From the NCBI RefSeq assembly GCF_023016155.1, contig NZ_JALKBG010000003.1:434001-498000 (forward strand): a DNA stretch of 64,000 nucleotides. Reading direction: 5' to 3'. Of this stretch, positions 1 to 9,902 are shown piece by piece; the stretch's first letter is position 1, and every line of letters starts with the position of its first letter. This DNA comes from Aliiroseovarius sp. F20344 (lineage in GTDB: Bacteria > Pseudomonadota > Alphaproteobacteria > Rhodobacterales > Rhodobacteraceae). A model generated the notes under the pieces. The model was not told the origin of the DNA and did not search any database. It saw only the letters and a program-made list of their open reading frames with translations. Made by a program: the position numbers and the translations under genes.

Positions 1-857
1 TCACGCGCCACAGCGTCTGCCAAGGTGCGCATTGTTGGATGTGTGACGACGTTCTCGGACAGGGACACACCTTGCGCGGCGATCACATCTGTCATGAACA
101 CCGGGCCGAAACCTTCCTCAACATCCATCATATAGGGGGTTATGGGGGCATCCTCGCCACCAAGTTCGCTCCAATTTTGAATCCTGCCAGCATAGATCGC
201 AGCCAGTTGAGAAATTGACATTTTGGTCACCGGATTGCCCGGCGAAACAATCGGTACAAGCGCATCTAGGGCAGCAACGCGACTTTGACGCGCAACACGC
301 AGATCACCCAAACCGGCATCCCGCGCAAGGCTACGTTCGCGCGTGGTGGCCTGTCGCATCGACAGAACCATATCGGCTTGCTGACTGAGCAGATCGGCGA
401 ACCCTTCAGAGCTGGTGTTCAGCTTGATTGTAAAGCGCGCGACCTCTTGTCCGCTGCCGCCTTCCAGAAGGGTGTAGACTGTGCCAACGCCCTGCACTTC
501 CTCGCGCTTCAGCGCATAGCCGTTTCGTAGCGCAAAGCCTTCAACCAACGCAGGGAATAGGACAGCGCCCATGTTGTGTGCGCCCGATATTGTCAGCTCT
601 GCCACAAAAGGCCCAAGGCTGGGGCAGCCTGGCCCCTCGCAACTGACGCCAGAGCTGTCGACGGTCAGAATGCCGAACTCTGTATCAACACGATAAAACT
701 CGCCATCAAAGGTCAGAAGCTGGCCGGTCAGTTCGATCGCTCCATCACGTGAAGTCAGGGTAACGTCTTGTGCCTGCGCAGCCGAACTGCCGATTAGGGC
801 GACCACAAAGGCCACACGCAGAAGTCGCGCAAGGATATCAGGGAAAATTCTAGTCAC
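1..857 (-). CDS. PstS-like substrate-binding domain protein, probably OmpA-fused (C-terminus outside window)
   Basis: Reading the minus strand from a GTG at 857 gives an open frame that runs off the window edge. It begins with a basic/hydrophobic signal peptide ending in SSAAQA, so the product is exported. Residues from about 90 on resemble the phosphate-type periplasmic binding domain (PBP-like): ALVPIVSPGNPVTKMSISQL followed by IYAGRIQNWSELGG and a PITPY strand are typical of PstS relatives. In Rhodobacteraceae this N-terminus usually belongs to longer proteins with a C-terminal OmpA peptidoglycan-binding domain; that part is inferred because it is not in the window. No strong Shine-Dalgarno precedes the GTG and another in-frame GTG lies 27 bases upstream, so the start is uncertain. 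It does not look like a simple phosphate-uptake gene because no pstCAB is visible. Confidence 0.7.
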   Translation of the reverse strand, partial: MTRIFPDILARLLRVAFVVALIGSSAAQAQDVTLTSRDGAIELTGQLLTFDGEFYRVDTEFGILTVDSSGVSCEGPGCPSLGPFVAELTISGAHNMGAVLFPALVEGFALRNGYALKREEVQGVGTVYTLLEGGSGQEVARFTIKLNTSSEGFADLLSQQADMVLSMRQATTRERSLARDAGLGDLRVARQSRVAALDALVPIVSPGNPVTKMSISQLAAIYAGRIQNWSELGGEDAPITPYMMDVEEGFGPVFMTDVIAAQGVSLSENVVTHPTMRTLADAVAR

Positions 858-981
858 AGAGGGACCATATGTATTTCCACGCACAGCGCCAGAACTTCCC
901 ACCCTAATCCATCATTTAGCGAATTCAGCGTGGCCATTCTGACAACGTCATAGGACAATTCAGGTGCGGTTATGGAGTGTT

Positions 982-1004
982 GTCACGCCGCGCAGCGACG
1001 TGAC
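982..1004 (-). terminator. Hairpin just downstream of secA
   Basis: On the minus strand the sequence forms a 10-bp stem (one G-U pair) with a 3-base loop, 4 bases after the secA stop codon. No T-run follows, so it is not a classical intrinsic terminator; it may be a Rho-dependent or mRNA-stabilising 3' structure. Confidence 0.35.
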
Positions 1005-1008
1005 GTGG

Positions 1009-3678
1009 TTACAGTCGACCGTGACAGTGTTTGAACTTTTTGCCTGATCCACAAGGGCAGGGGTCGTTGCGCGACGGGTTGCCCCAAGTGCTCGGATCAT
1101 TCTCATCAAAGCCTTCGATCGCATTTTCAGGCGCTTCCGCAGCCTGCGCCAGCGCTTGTTGCTGCTGAACCATTTGCTGCATCATTGCCTGCTGTTCTTC
1201 TTCTGACATGGGACGAATCTGAGACAGCTTCTGCGTCACATCGGACCGCAGACCATCCAGCAGGCTTTCAAACAGCTGGAAGGCTTCTGTCTTGTATTCA
1301 TTCAACGGATCACGCTGAGCGTATCCACGGAATCCAACGACCGAGCGCAGGTGATCCAGTGTTAGAAGATGCTCACGCCATTTCGCGTCGATCGTTTGCA
1401 AGATCAGCTGCTTTTCGATCGAGCGCATAGTTTCAGGCCCGAAATCAGCGGCTTTCTTGGCCATGAACGCGTCCGAGGCATCATAAAGACGCTCGCGAAT
1501 CAAGTCGTCATCCACACCTTCTTCGGCAGCCCAATCGACAACCGGCTCTTCAAAGCCCAGATGTTCGATCACGGCAGCCTGAAGCCCATGCGTGTCCCAC
1601 TGATCGGCGTAGGATTTTGGGGGCATGTACTGATCAACCAGATCATCAATCACCTGATGACGCATGTCGCCAGCAATCTCGGACAGGTCTTCCGCTTCCA
1701 TGATTTCCAGACGCTGACCAAAGATCGCCTTACGTTGATCGTTCATCACGTCATCGAATTTCAGAAGCTGTTTACGGATGTCGAAGTTGCGACCTTCGAC
1801 CTTGGCTTGCGCGCGTTCGAGCGATTTGTTGACCCAAGGGTGAACAATGGCTTCGCCTTCATCCATGCCCAGGGTCGACAGAACTTTCTCAAGCCGTTCA
1901 GACCCGAAAATACGCATCAGATCGTCATCCAGAGACAGGAAGAAAGCCGAACGGCCCGGGTCACCCTGACGGCCCGAACGACCGCGCAGCTGATTGTCAA
2001 TCCGGCGGCTTTCGTGGCGTTCTGTTGCCAGAACGAACAAACCACCGGCATCTTTCACGGCTTGTTCTTCCGCTTCGTGTTCCGTTTCAATGCGGGCACG
2101 GATTTCATCCGGGTTGCCGTCCGGGTTGGCCGCGATGGCCTCCATCACCTTGAATTCGACATTGCCGCCCAGCTTAATATCCGTACCACGACCCGCCATG
2201 TTAGTTGCGATGGTCACCGAACCCAGCTTGCCGGCGTCAGCGACAATCTGCGCCTCACGCTCGTGTTGGCGAGCGTTCAGGACGTCATGCTTGATCTTGG
2301 CGTCAGTCAGAAGCTGCGACAATTGCTCGGATTTCTCGATCGATGTCGTACCAACAAGAATTGGCTGACCTTTTTCATTTGCATCGCGGATTTCATTTAC
2401 GATGGCCGCGTATTTCTCGCGTTCTGTACGATAAACAGCGTCATGTTCGTCAATCCGGGCAATCGGGCGGTTGGTTGGAACTTCAACCACACCAAGGCCG
2501 TAGATTTCGGCAAATTCCTCTGCTTCGGTCAGAGCGGTGCCCGTCATGCCGCCAAGCGTGTTGTAGAGACGGAAGTAGTTTTGAAACGTTACCGACGCCA
2601 AAGTGACGTTCTCCGGTTGCGTTTTGCAGCCTTCCTTAGCTTCGATCGCTTGGTGCAGGCCTTCGGACAGACGGCGCCCTGCCATCATGCGGCCTGTAAA
2701 TTCGTCAATTAGGATCACTTCGCCATCGCGGACAATATAGTCCTTATCGCGCGTGAACAGTTTATGAGCGCGTAACCCCTGGTTCAGATGGTGCACAATC
2801 GTGGTGCTTTCTGGATCGTAAAGCGTTTGACCTTCCGGCAGCACACCGCGGGATAAAAGAAGTTCTTCCAAGAACTCGTTGCCTTCTTCAGTGAAGGTCA
2901 CGCCACGGTTCTTTTCGTCGATCGTATAGTGCTCTTCCGTAAGCTCAGGAACCAGGGCGTCGATGGTCACATAAAGCTCGGAACGATCTTCGGACGGGCC
3001 CGAGATGATCAGCGGTGTCCGTGCTTCGTCGATCAGGATCGAGTCGACTTCGTCCACAATCGCGAAGTTGTGGCCGCGCTGTGACATGTCCTTCAGCTCG
3101 GACTTCATGTTGTCGCGCAGATAATCAAAACCAAGTTCGTTGTTCGTGGCATAAGTGACGTCGCAGGCATAGGCCTCGCGTTTCTCGTCGTCAGCCTGAT
3201 GGGGATACACGACACCCGTGGTCATGCCCAATGCGGAAAAGACATTGCCCATCCATTCAGCATCACGTTTGGCAAGATAGTCGTTTACAGTAACGATGTG
3301 CACGCCCTTGTCGGTCAGTGCATTCAGATAAGCGGGGAAGGTCGCCACAAGAGTTTTGCCCTCGCCGGTCTTCATTTCAGCGATATTGCCCTGATGCAGG
3401 AAGATCCCACCCATCAACTGGGTGTCAAAGGCCCGCAGACCCAACGCACGCTTGGCAGCTTCGCGACAGTTGGCAAAAGCCTCTGGCAAGATGTCATCCA
3501 GCTTTTCGCCATCCGCCACGCGTTTCTTTAATTCTTCGGTCTTGGCGACGATGCCGTCATCCGACAGGGCGGAAAACTCGTCCTCAAGCGCGTTGACCTT
3601 TTCGACAATGGGTCGCGTGGCTTTGACCAATCGATCATTGGGTGTGCCAAAGACTTTGCGCGCGATTTTTCCAAGCAT
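1009..3678 (-). CDS. secA: Preprotein translocase ATPase SecA
   Basis: SecA is the ATP-driven motor that pushes unfolded preproteins through SecYEG at the inner membrane. The 889-residue product has the family's length and layout: N-terminal [10 protein letters not shown], Walker A region [11 protein letters not shown] near residue 105, the [13 protein letters not shown] Walker B segment, the second nucleotide-binding domain with [10 protein letters not shown] and the [11 protein letters not shown] motif, and a C-terminal zinc tail with PCPCGSG and KHCHGRL that binds SecB and phospholipid. The tail matches the presence of secB at 26.1 kb. It stands alone on the minus strand, divergent from the PPIase gene; a GAGG lies about 11 bases before the ATG. 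Identification is secure. Confidence 0.98.
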   Translation of the reverse strand: MLGKIARKVFGTPNDRLVKATRPIVEKVNALEDEFSALSDDGIVAKTEELKKRVADGEKLDDILPEAFANCREAAKRALGLRAFDTQLMGGIFLHQGNIAEMKTGEGKTLVATFPAYLNALTDKGVHIVTVNDYLAKRDAEWMGNVFSALGMTTGVVYPHQADDEKREAYACDVTYATNNELGFDYLRDNMKSELKDMSQRGHNFAIVDEVDSILIDEARTPLIISGPSEDRSELYVTIDALVPELTEEHYTIDEKNRGVTFTEEGNEFLEELLLSRGVLPEGQTLYDPESTTIVHHLNQGLRAHKLFTRDKDYIVRDGEVILIDEFTGRMMAGRRLSEGLHQAIEAKEGCKTQPENVTLASVTFQNYFRLYNTLGGMTGTALTEAEEFAEIYGLGVVEVPTNRPIARIDEHDAVYRTEREKYAAIVNEIRDANEKGQPILVGTTSIEKSEQLSQLLTDAKIKHDVLNARQHEREAQIVADAGKLGSVTIATNMAGRGTDIKLGGNVEFKVMEAIAANPDGNPDEIRARIETEHEAEEQAVKDAGGLFVLATERHESRRIDNQLRGRSGRQGDPGRSAFFLSLDDDLMRIFGSERLEKVLSTLGMDEGEAIVHPWVNKSLERAQAKVEGRNFDIRKQLLKFDDVMNDQRKAIFGQRLEIMEAEDLSEIAGDMRHQVIDDLVDQYMPPKSYADQWDTHGLQAAVIEHLGFEEPVVDWAAEEGVDDDLIRERLYDASDAFMAKKAADFGPETMRSIEKQLILQTIDAKWREHLLTLDHLRSVVGFRGYAQRDPLNEYKTEAFQLFESLLDGLRSDVTQKLSQIRPMSEEEQQAMMQQMVQQQQALAQAAEAPENAIEGFDENDPSTWGNPSRNDPCPCGSGKKFKHCHGRL

Positions 3679-3857
3679 GTTTTTTGTGCCTCAATGCGGT
3701 TTAACGCTGGTGTGACCAGAGGAAACTTGTCCGTCGTGATCCAGCCGCCTATCTAAGAGCCCAAGAACCCACGCTCTTAAGCCCTTAGCGATGTAAGCGT
3801 CGGGTGGAAAACTGTCAATGTCGCCGGGTGTTCCGGCCTGTTTTAAAGGATATTTTC

Positions 3858-4736
3858 ATGCTTAATCGCCACGCGGCCGCTTTCGGTATCGCCCTTTCGC
3901 TGACATTCGGCGCACCAGGCTTCGCGCAGGAAACTGCATCAGAAGACACTATGCCCAAGGTTGAGGTTCAGGCTGACACCGTTCTTGCAACCGTAAATGG
4001 CGAAGAAATCACCGTCTCGCACGTGATTGCTGCCCGTCAAGGGTTGGCTCAACAGTTCCAAACCCTGCCAGACGACGTTTTGTTCCCTGGCTTGATCGAC
4101 CAGTTAATCCAGCAAACCGTCCTTGGTCAGGCTGTTGAAGAAATCAGCCGTCGCGGCGAAATCATTTTAGAAAATCAACGTCGTGAAATCGCGGCTGCCG
4201 AAAAAGTTGACGGAATCGTTGCAGATGCTGTGACGGACGATGCCCTTAAGGCTGCTTATGATGCCAAATATGCAAATGCCGAACCGACCAAGGAATTCAG
4301 CGCCGCGCATATTCTTGTCGCGACCGAGGATGAAGCCAAGGATTTGATCACCAAACTTGGAGGTGGTGCGGATTTCGCGGAACTGGCGAAAGAGTTTTCT
4401 ACCGGACCGTCTGGCCCGAATGGTGGCGAACTGGGATGGTTTGGCCCCGGCATGATGGTGAAGCCATTTGAAGATGCCGCAATGGCTTTGGGTAAAGGCG
4501 AAATTTCGGCCCCGGTTCAGACGCAGTTTGGCTGGCACGTCGTCAAACTGAACGACACCCGCATGGTTGGCGCCCCCGAATTGGATGAGGTGCGTGCAGA
4601 ACTGGCCGCGCAAATTGAAAACGACGCTGTGGAAGCAGCCCTGCAAACCCTGCTGGAAGGCGCAACAATCGAGCGTACGGATCTTGAAGGGATCGACCCT
4701 GCTGTCACACGTGATATGACACTGCTGGACAACTGA
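3858..4736 (+). CDS. Periplasmic parvulin-type peptidylprolyl isomerase
   Basis: This is a PpiC/SurA-type prolyl isomerase assisting folding of exported proteins. I start it at the ATG at 3858, preceded by AAAGGA at 7 bases; the frame is open further upstream but that part is not protein-like. The resulting 292-residue protein has a signal peptide (hydrophobic to about residue 23, ending GFAQ), an N-terminal SurA-like helical region with TVNGEEITVSHVI (residues 45-57), and one parvulin domain at about 146-240 (EFSAAHILVATED, GELGWFGPGMMVKPFEDA, TQFGWHVVKLND). It is divergent from secA and sits 15 bases before argJ, so it is probably co-transcribed with it. Close relatives are annotated as PrsA/PpiC-like; a lipobox is not seen. 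Confidence 0.92.
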   Translation: MLNRHAAAFGIALSLTFGAPGFAQETASEDTMPKVEVQADTVLATVNGEEITVSHVIAARQGLAQQFQTLPDDVLFPGLIDQLIQQTVLGQAVEEISRRGEIILENQRREIAAAEKVDGIVADAVTDDALKAAYDAKYANAEPTKEFSAAHILVATEDEAKDLITKLGGGADFAELAKEFSTGPSGPNGGELGWFGPGMMVKPFEDAAMALGKGEISAPVQTQFGWHVVKLNDTRMVGAPELDEVRAELAAQIENDAVEAALQTLLEGATIERTDLEGIDPAVTRDMTLLDN

Positions 4737-4751
4737 TCGCAGAGGGCAGAC

Positions 4752-6053
4752 ATGGGCAAGACGGCGAAAATCAAGAAGCTGAAAAAGAAGGTCGCGAAGC
4801 TGAAGGCCAAATTGGTAAAGGCTCACGACCACACGCATAAGGTTTCGCCGCTTGCCCCAGCAAGCTTTCCTGACCTGCCCGTCATAGCGGGGGCACGATT
4901 TTCCGCAGTTAAGGCAGGCGTGAAATACAAAGATCGGCTAGATGTCATGCTGGCCGAGCTTCAACCCGGCACAACGATGGCAGGTGTTTTCACAACATCC
5001 GCCACACGTTCTGCCCCGGTTCTGGATTGTCAGGCCAAACTGGGCAAAGCGTCTGACAAAGGCGCTGCTATTCTTGTGAATGCAGGCAACTCCAATGCGT
5101 TCACTGGCGCGGCTGGCGATGGTTCGGTCGAGGCGATAACGTCGGCAGTGTCCAAGGCATTGCAGGTTCCACAAGACCGCGTGTTCACAGCATCCACTGG
5201 CGTTATCGGGGAACCGCTTCCTCACAACCGGATCACCGACAAAATCGACGAACTTAAGGGCCTTTTGGTTCCCGACGCCATGGAGGATGCAGCGCAGGCG
5301 ATCCGCACCACCGACACATTCGCCAAAGGCGCGAAGGCCGAAGTGAAAATCGGGGATCGCATTGTGCATATCGCGGGCATCGCCAAGGGCTCAGGCATGA
5401 TTGCGCCGGATATGGCGACCATGCTGGTGTTCATCTTCACGGATGCTCTGATTGATCAGGGCGATCTGCAAGCCATGCTTTCGGATCTGAACGAAGACAG
5501 CTTCAATGCCATCACGGTGGACAGCGACACTTCAACATCAGATACGCTTCTCCTAGCCGCAACCGGGGCATCCGAGGTTAGGGTGGATCAAGACAATGCC
5601 GCGTTCCGCGCCGCGCTGGACGACGTCATGCTGGATTTGGCCCATCAGGTTGTGCGCGACGGTGAGGGTGCCACGAAGTTTGTCGAGGTCCGCGTGACCG
5701 GCGCAAAATCAGATGCCGACGCTAAGGTCCATGCGCTGTCCATTGCCAACTCGCCTTTGGTGAAAACCGCCGTGGCTGGAGAGGACCCCAACTGGGGTCG
5801 CGTTGTCATGGCAATTGGTAAATCCGGGGCCTATGCAGACCGCGATCTGCTGACCATTCGTTTCGGGGATATCTTAGTCGCTGAAAAAGGCTGGGTCTCA
5901 CCGAATTACCACGAGGATGCGGGGGCCGCTTATATGCAGCAAGATGATTTGCTGATTGATGTGGATCTGGGGGTCGGCAACGGCAAAGCCACCGTCTGGA
6001 CTTGCGACCTGACCCACGCTTACATCCAGATCAACGCGGATTATCGGTCGTGA
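4752..6053 (+). CDS. argJ: Bifunctional glutamate N-acetyltransferase/N-acetylglutamate synthase ArgJ
   Basis: ArgJ transfers acetyl from N-acetylornithine to glutamate in the cyclic arginine pathway. The protein shows the self-cleavage site in KGSGMIAPDMATML, where the family is cut before the Thr to give alpha and beta chains, and the conserved NAGNSNAFTG and GEDPNWGRVVMA segments. GAGGG six bases before the ATG supports the start. Unusually, the first ~27 residues are a lysine-rich helix-like extension (KIKKLKKKVAKLKAKLVKA) before the normal start of the fold (SPLAP, FPDLP). argG is also in this window (54 kb). The following mutT gene overlaps the stop codon. Confidence 0.96.
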   Translation: MGKTAKIKKLKKKVAKLKAKLVKAHDHTHKVSPLAPASFPDLPVIAGARFSAVKAGVKYKDRLDVMLAELQPGTTMAGVFTTSATRSAPVLDCQAKLGKASDKGAAILVNAGNSNAFTGAAGDGSVEAITSAVSKALQVPQDRVFTASTGVIGEPLPHNRITDKIDELKGLLVPDAMEDAAQAIRTTDTFAKGAKAEVKIGDRIVHIAGIAKGSGMIAPDMATMLVFIFTDALIDQGDLQAMLSDLNEDSFNAITVDSDTSTSDTLLLAATGASEVRVDQDNAAFRAALDDVMLDLAHQVVRDGEGATKFVEVRVTGAKSDADAKVHALSIANSPLVKTAVAGEDPNWGRVVMAIGKSGAYADRDLLTIRFGDILVAEKGWVSPNYHEDAGAAYMQQDDLLIDVDLGVGNGKATVWTCDLTHAYIQINADYRS

Positions 6054-6448
6054 AGACAGTCCTGGTTTCCGCAGTAGCCCTGATCGACTCAGATGGGCGT
6101 ATCCTTCTGGCCCAGCGCCCAGAAGGAAAATCCATGGCTGGCCTATGGGAGTTTCCGGGCGGCAAGATCGAACACGGTGAAACACCAGAAGCGGCTTTGG
6201 TGCGTGAGCTGCACGAGGAATTGGGCATCGACACTTGGTCGTCCTGTTTGGCCCCTCTGTCCTTCGCAAGTCATAGCTACGATGACTTCCACCTACTGAT
6301 GCCGCTTTTCGCGTGCCGAAAGTGGAATGGAACCCCCATGCCGCGCGAGGGTCAGGTGCTTAAATGGGCGCGCGTTGATCAACTTCGCGAGTTTCCGATG
6401 CCTCCTGCAGACCTGCCATTGATCCCGATTCTACGCGATCTACTTTGA
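6050..6448 (+). CDS. mutT: (d)NTP pyrophosphohydrolase, MutT family (Nudix)
   Basis: A 132-residue Nudix protein of the MutT type, which sanitises oxidised nucleotides such as 8-oxo-dGTP. The Nudix box covers residues 38-60 (GGKIEHGETPEAALVRELHE and following), and the preceding LLAQRPEGKSMAGLWEFPGG is typical of MutT. I choose the GTG at 6050, whose bases overlap the argJ stop in a GTGA junction, giving VKTVLVSAVALI as the expected first strand; this implies translational coupling. The substrate is inferred from family, not shown. Confidence 0.88.
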   Translation: MKTVLVSAVALIDSDGRILLAQRPEGKSMAGLWEFPGGKIEHGETPEAALVRELHEELGIDTWSSCLAPLSFASHSYDDFHLLMPLFACRKWNGTPMPREGQVLKWARVDQLREFPMPPADLPLIPILRDLL

Positions 6449-6483
6449 CGCGCAGTTTGTTTACTCAGAGTTTACCTAAGGTG

Positions 6484-6492
6484 TGATATACT
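6484..6492 (+). promoter_or_regulatory. Extended -10 promoter with overlapping inverted repeat
   Basis: TGATATACT fits an extended -10 element (TGn plus TATACT, one mismatch to TATAAT). No good -35 is present. Directly downstream and overlapping by two bases, CTGAACCTGTTCAG (6491-6504) is a 6+6 inverted repeat with a 2-base centre, placed where a repressor would block initiation. It lies 34 bases before the 46-residue ORF. Predicted by eye only. Confidence 0.4.
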
Positions 6493-6525
6493 GAACCTGT
6501 TCAGATTCCTTTTTGGGGGTATCAC

Positions 6526-6666
6526 ATGCTCAGAACCATCATGATCGGTAACTACAGTATGGTGCAGGGCCAGTACGTAAGGACGCTCTCGGATGGGCGT
6601 ATTGTGATCCGGGTTGGGCACCGCCTGCACACCGGATTTCCAGTATCCAGTGACATTGCTGCCTAA
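6526..6666 (+). CDS. Small hypothetical protein (46 aa)
   Basis: An ATG 8 bases after a GGGGG tract opens a 46-codon frame ending TAA at 6664. The product starts MLRTIMIGNYSMVQGQYV and continues with strand-forming residues (GRIVIRVGHRL), suggesting a small beta-rich protein; no membrane segment or known motif is recognised. It has promoter-like sequence upstream and a strong terminator 27 bases downstream, so it looks like an independent transcription unit. A short regulatory RNA using the same signals is the alternative. Confidence 0.55.
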   Translation: MLRTIMIGNYSMVQGQYVRTLSDGRIVIRVGHRLHTGFPVSSDIAA

Positions 6667-6692
6667 GGGACCGCACCACTCACCAACCAATG

Positions 6693-6722
6693 AAAAAGGG
6701 GACGGAAAACCGTCCCCTTTTT
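6693..6722. terminator. Bidirectional intrinsic terminator
   Basis: An 8-bp GC stem (GGGGACGG / CCGTCCCC) with an AAAA loop is flanked by five A on one side and five T on the other, so it serves the 46-aa ORF on the plus strand and infB (stop at 6749) on the minus strand. Confidence 0.9.
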
Positions 6723-6748
6723 ATTTCTTATCAAACAATTAGGACAGT

Positions 6749-9241
6749 TTAGTCCAGCGAGCGTTCGACTTCTTCACGTTCGAAGATCTCGATCACATCG
6801 CCCGGACGGATGTCGTCATAGTTTTCGAATGCCATACCGCATTCTTGACCAGATAGAACTTCCTTCACTTCGTCCTTGAAGCGTTTCAGAGTCTTCAGCG
6901 TGCCTTCGTGGATCACAACGTTGTCACGCAGCAAGCGCACACCAGCCGAACGGCGCGCAACGCCTTCGGTGACCAGACAGCCAGCAACCTTACCAACACC
7001 CGTAACCTTGAAGACTTCGCGGATTTCCGCGTATCCAATGAAGTTCTCGCGAACCTCGGCAGAGAGTAGGCCAGACGCCGCCGCTTTCACGTCATCCACA
7101 AGGTCATAAATGACCGAGTAATAGCGGATCTCGACGCCCTTTTGGTTGGCCGAGTTACGGGCCGACGCATTCGCACGAACGTTAAAGCCGATAACCGGAG
7201 CACCTGATGCTTCCGCCAGACCGACATCCGTTTCGGTGATCGCGCCCACACCATAGTGCAGCACACGAACACGCACTTCGTCGTTGCCGATTTTTTCCAT
7301 CGCCTGAACGATGGCTTCGGCAGAACCCTGCACGTCGGCTTTGACCAGAATGGGCAGCTCGGCCACATCCTTGTCGGCTTTCGCCTTGGCCATCATCTGT
7401 TCCAAAGTGGTCGCAGCACCAGCGGCAGCACGTTTGTCCTTGGCAGCTTGTTCACGATACTCGGCGATTTCACGGGCCTGAGCTTCTGTATCCACCACGT
7501 TTAGAACGTCACCAGCTTCGGGTGTGCCGTTCAGGCCCAGAACCTCGACCGGAACCGAAGGACCAGCTTCTTTCACACGATCACCATGGTCGTTGACCAG
7601 CGCGCGGACTTTACCCCACTGCTCGCCTACAACGAAGATGTCGCCCTGCTTCAAAGTACCGTTCTGAACCAGAACGGTGGCAACCGGACCGCGGCCCACA
7701 TCAAGCTGAGCTTCGATCACGGCACCAGATGCGGCACGTGTCGGGTTGGCCTTAAGCTCGAGGATTTCGGACTGCAGTGCGATGGCTTCCAGAAGTTCAT
7801 CCAAACCCTGACCCGTGATGGCCGAGACTTCAACATCCTGCACTTCGCCAGACATCTTCTCGACGATGACTTCGTGCTGCAGAAGCTCTGCGCGAACGGT
7901 ATCGGGGTTGGCTTCTGGTTTGTCGCATTTGTTGATCGCAACAATCATCGGAACACCCGCCGCTTTGGCGTGGTTGATGGCTTCGATGGTTTGCGGCATG
8001 ACACTGTCGTCAGCAGCAACAACCAGAACAACGATATCCGTCACCTGCGCACCACGCGCCCGCATCGAGGTAAACGCGGCGTGGCCGGGTGTATCCAAGA
8101 AGCTCAGCGTTGTGCCGCTATCGGTTGTGACCTGATATGCACCGATGTGCTGTGTGATGCCGCCAGCTTCGCCAGCAGTTACTTTCGCATCTCGGATCGC
8201 ATCCAGAAGCGAGGTCTTACCGTGGTCAACGTGGCCCATGATCGTGATGATCGGAGCGCGGTCCACAAGGTCTTCTTCCTTGTCTTCCACGGAATCAATC
8301 ACGTCTTCCACGTCAGAATCCGAAACACGCACAATCTTGTGGCCGAATTCTTCGATGATCAGTTCTGCAGTGTCAGCGTCAACCGCCTGGTTCTGCGTGA
8401 CCATCATGCCCATATTCATGAGCGACTTAACAACATCAGCGACGCGTTCCGCCATGCGGTTGGCCAATTCGGACACAATGATGGCTTCGGGGACTTGAAC
8501 GTCGCGGATAACCTTTTCCCGCTCGACCGATTCACCCATGGCTTTTTGACGCGCGCGTTCTTGCTTACGGCGCATGGAAGCAACCGAACGTTGGCGCCCG
8601 TCACCGCCACGCATAGCTTGGTTCAGAGTCAACTTGCCCGAGCGGCGGCCATCGTCGCGACCACCTTTGTTGCCACGGTTCTGACGGTCATTTGCACCAC
8701 CGCGGTCGTCTTTCTTACGAGGTGCCGACGAAGGCTTGGTCGTGCCACGTTGTTCAGCGGCCTGCGCAGCGGCCGGATCGGCGGCAGGGGCAGGCTTCGC
8801 ACGTGTCTTAGCCTCTTCAGCTTCACGCTTCTTGCGTTCTTCTTCTTCGGCTTTGGCTTTCAGCGCTTCTTCGCGTTCGCGTTCGGCACGTTCTTTGGCC
8901 TCGGCTTCTTCGCGACGACGCTTGCGGTCTTCCTCGCGGGCCTTTTCTTCGGCTTCGCGCTTAGCCGCTTCTTCGACTTCGCGCGACTTTGCAGCCTGAA
9001 GCGCCTTCATACGGCGTTCCATCTCCGCATCCGAGATGCCAGCAGGACGTTTGCGTGGATCACCACCGGCAGGGGCTGCGCCCGCGCCACCAGCGCCCGC
9101 ACCCGGCTTGGGCACGACAACACGCTTGCGTTTCGTTTCGACCACGACGTTTTTGGTGCGCCCGTGGCTGAAGCTTTGCTTCACCTGACCTGGGCGGCTT
9201 CCGCGCAGGCCAAGGGTCTTTTTGCCGTCATTATCGCTCAT
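6749..9241 (-). CDS. infB: Translation initiation factor IF-2
   Basis: IF-2 is the GTPase that brings fMet-tRNA to the 30S subunit. The 830-residue protein has an IF2-associated N-terminus, a long charged Lys/Arg/Glu coiled-coil region (about 75-150), then the G domain with GHVDHGKT at 336-343, DTPGHAAF and NKCDKP, followed by domains II, III and C2 ([11 protein letters not shown] at the end). The start ATG overlaps the stop of the upstream YlxR gene by 4 bases. It is last in rimP-nusA-ylxR-infB and ends just before the bidirectional terminator. Confidence 0.98.
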   Translation of the reverse strand: MSDNDGKKTLGLRGSRPGQVKQSFSHGRTKNVVVETKRKRVVVPKPGAGAGGAGAAPAGGDPRKRPAGISDAEMERRMKALQAAKSREVEEAAKREAEEKAREEDRKRRREEAEAKERAEREREEALKAKAEEEERKKREAEEAKTRAKPAPAADPAAAQAAEQRGTTKPSSAPRKKDDRGGANDRQNRGNKGGRDDGRRSGKLTLNQAMRGGDGRQRSVASMRRKQERARQKAMGESVEREKVIRDVQVPEAIIVSELANRMAERVADVVKSLMNMGMMVTQNQAVDADTAELIIEEFGHKIVRVSDSDVEDVIDSVEDKEEDLVDRAPIITIMGHVDHGKTSLLDAIRDAKVTAGEAGGITQHIGAYQVTTDSGTTLSFLDTPGHAAFTSMRARGAQVTDIVVLVVAADDSVMPQTIEAINHAKAAGVPMIVAINKCDKPEANPDTVRAELLQHEVIVEKMSGEVQDVEVSAITGQGLDELLEAIALQSEILELKANPTRAASGAVIEAQLDVGRGPVATVLVQNGTLKQGDIFVVGEQWGKVRALVNDHGDRVKEAGPSVPVEVLGLNGTPEAGDVLNVVDTEAQAREIAEYREQAAKDKRAAAGAATTLEQMMAKAKADKDVAELPILVKADVQGSAEAIVQAMEKIGNDEVRVRVLHYGVGAITETDVGLAEASGAPVIGFNVRANASARNSANQKGVEIRYYSVIYDLVDDVKAAASGLLSAEVRENFIGYAEIREVFKVTGVGKVAGCLVTEGVARRSAGVRLLRDNVVIHEGTLKTLKRFKDEVKEVLSGQECGMAFENYDDIRPGDVIEIFEREEVERSLD

Positions 9242-9879
9242 CTGGTCTTCGTACCTTTCCGGCGAGCCTTCCCGCCGTCGTTGTCTTGCACAACACGCAT
9301 CGCTGTCAGTTTCTGGGCTTCCTCTACAACACGAGAGGCCAAACCGCCAGACGCAAGCGCGCCATGTATCACATTTTCACGTCCAAACGCCAAACCCAGC
9401 TCATCGCCGGTCAGACATTCAATAAACCGTCCCTCTTCGCGGGGCGGTCTGAGCTTCGATTTTCCGCGCTCGGACCCGTCCGAGGCTTGGATCAAAACGT
9501 GGGCCTGATCTTTCATCAGCCAGTCTTTAACTTTCTCATACCCAGCGATCGCTTGACCCGCTTTGCGCGCCATCGCAATCAAATGCACCACCCGATCTGC
9601 ATAGCCACGCTCAAGCAACTCAAGCAGACCATCTGGCACGGTGACCGGCTTGCGCGCAGCGCGCGAAAACAGGCCTTTCTTGATCGCCGTGGCAATCGCC
9701 GCACGATTGGCGGCGACATAGATCCCACGACCCGGCAGTTTGCCCAACAGGTCAGGCACCACCATGTCATCCGGCCCCACGACAAAGCGGATCAGTCCGG
9801 CCTTTGGCTCGGTTTCTCCGGTTGCGATGCAACGCCGTTCGGGCTCATCCGGCCGCTTTTTATGTCCACCACGCGTCAT
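9238..9879 (-). CDS. YlxR (DUF448) / L7Ae-like RNA-binding protein
   Basis: Residues about 14-85 form the YlxR domain ([38 protein letters not shown]), a fold found in nusA-infB operons. Residues from about 90 to 205 resemble an L7Ae/ribosomal-protein-like RNA-binding domain ([20 protein letters not shown]). The two-domain architecture is common in Alphaproteobacteria. It lies between nusA (23-base gap) and infB (ATGA overlap). A role in RNA or ribosome handling is inferred from the domains and the operon; no precise function is known to me. Confidence 0.9.
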   Translation of the reverse strand: MTRGGHKKRPDEPERRCIATGETEPKAGLIRFVVGPDDMVVPDLLGKLPGRGIYVAANRAAIATAIKKGLFSRAARKPVTVPDGLLELLERGYADRVVHLIAMARKAGQAIAGYEKVKDWLMKDQAHVLIQASDGSERGKSKLRPPREEGRFIECLTGDELGLAFGRENVIHGALASGGLASRVVEEAQKLTAMRVVQDNDGGKARRKGTKTR

Positions 9880-9902
9880 GCGTCGCTACCTGAGACCTGA
9901 AA

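Noticed and set aside
1369-2712. 447-codon open frame antisense to secA
   Set aside because: It mirrors secA codon bias on the opposite strand; the translation is His/Phe/Arg-rich and matches no family I know.
7586-9508. 640-codon open frame antisense to infB
   Set aside because: Shadow of the GC-rich, low-complexity infB coding sequence; composition is not protein-like and no start signals are seen.
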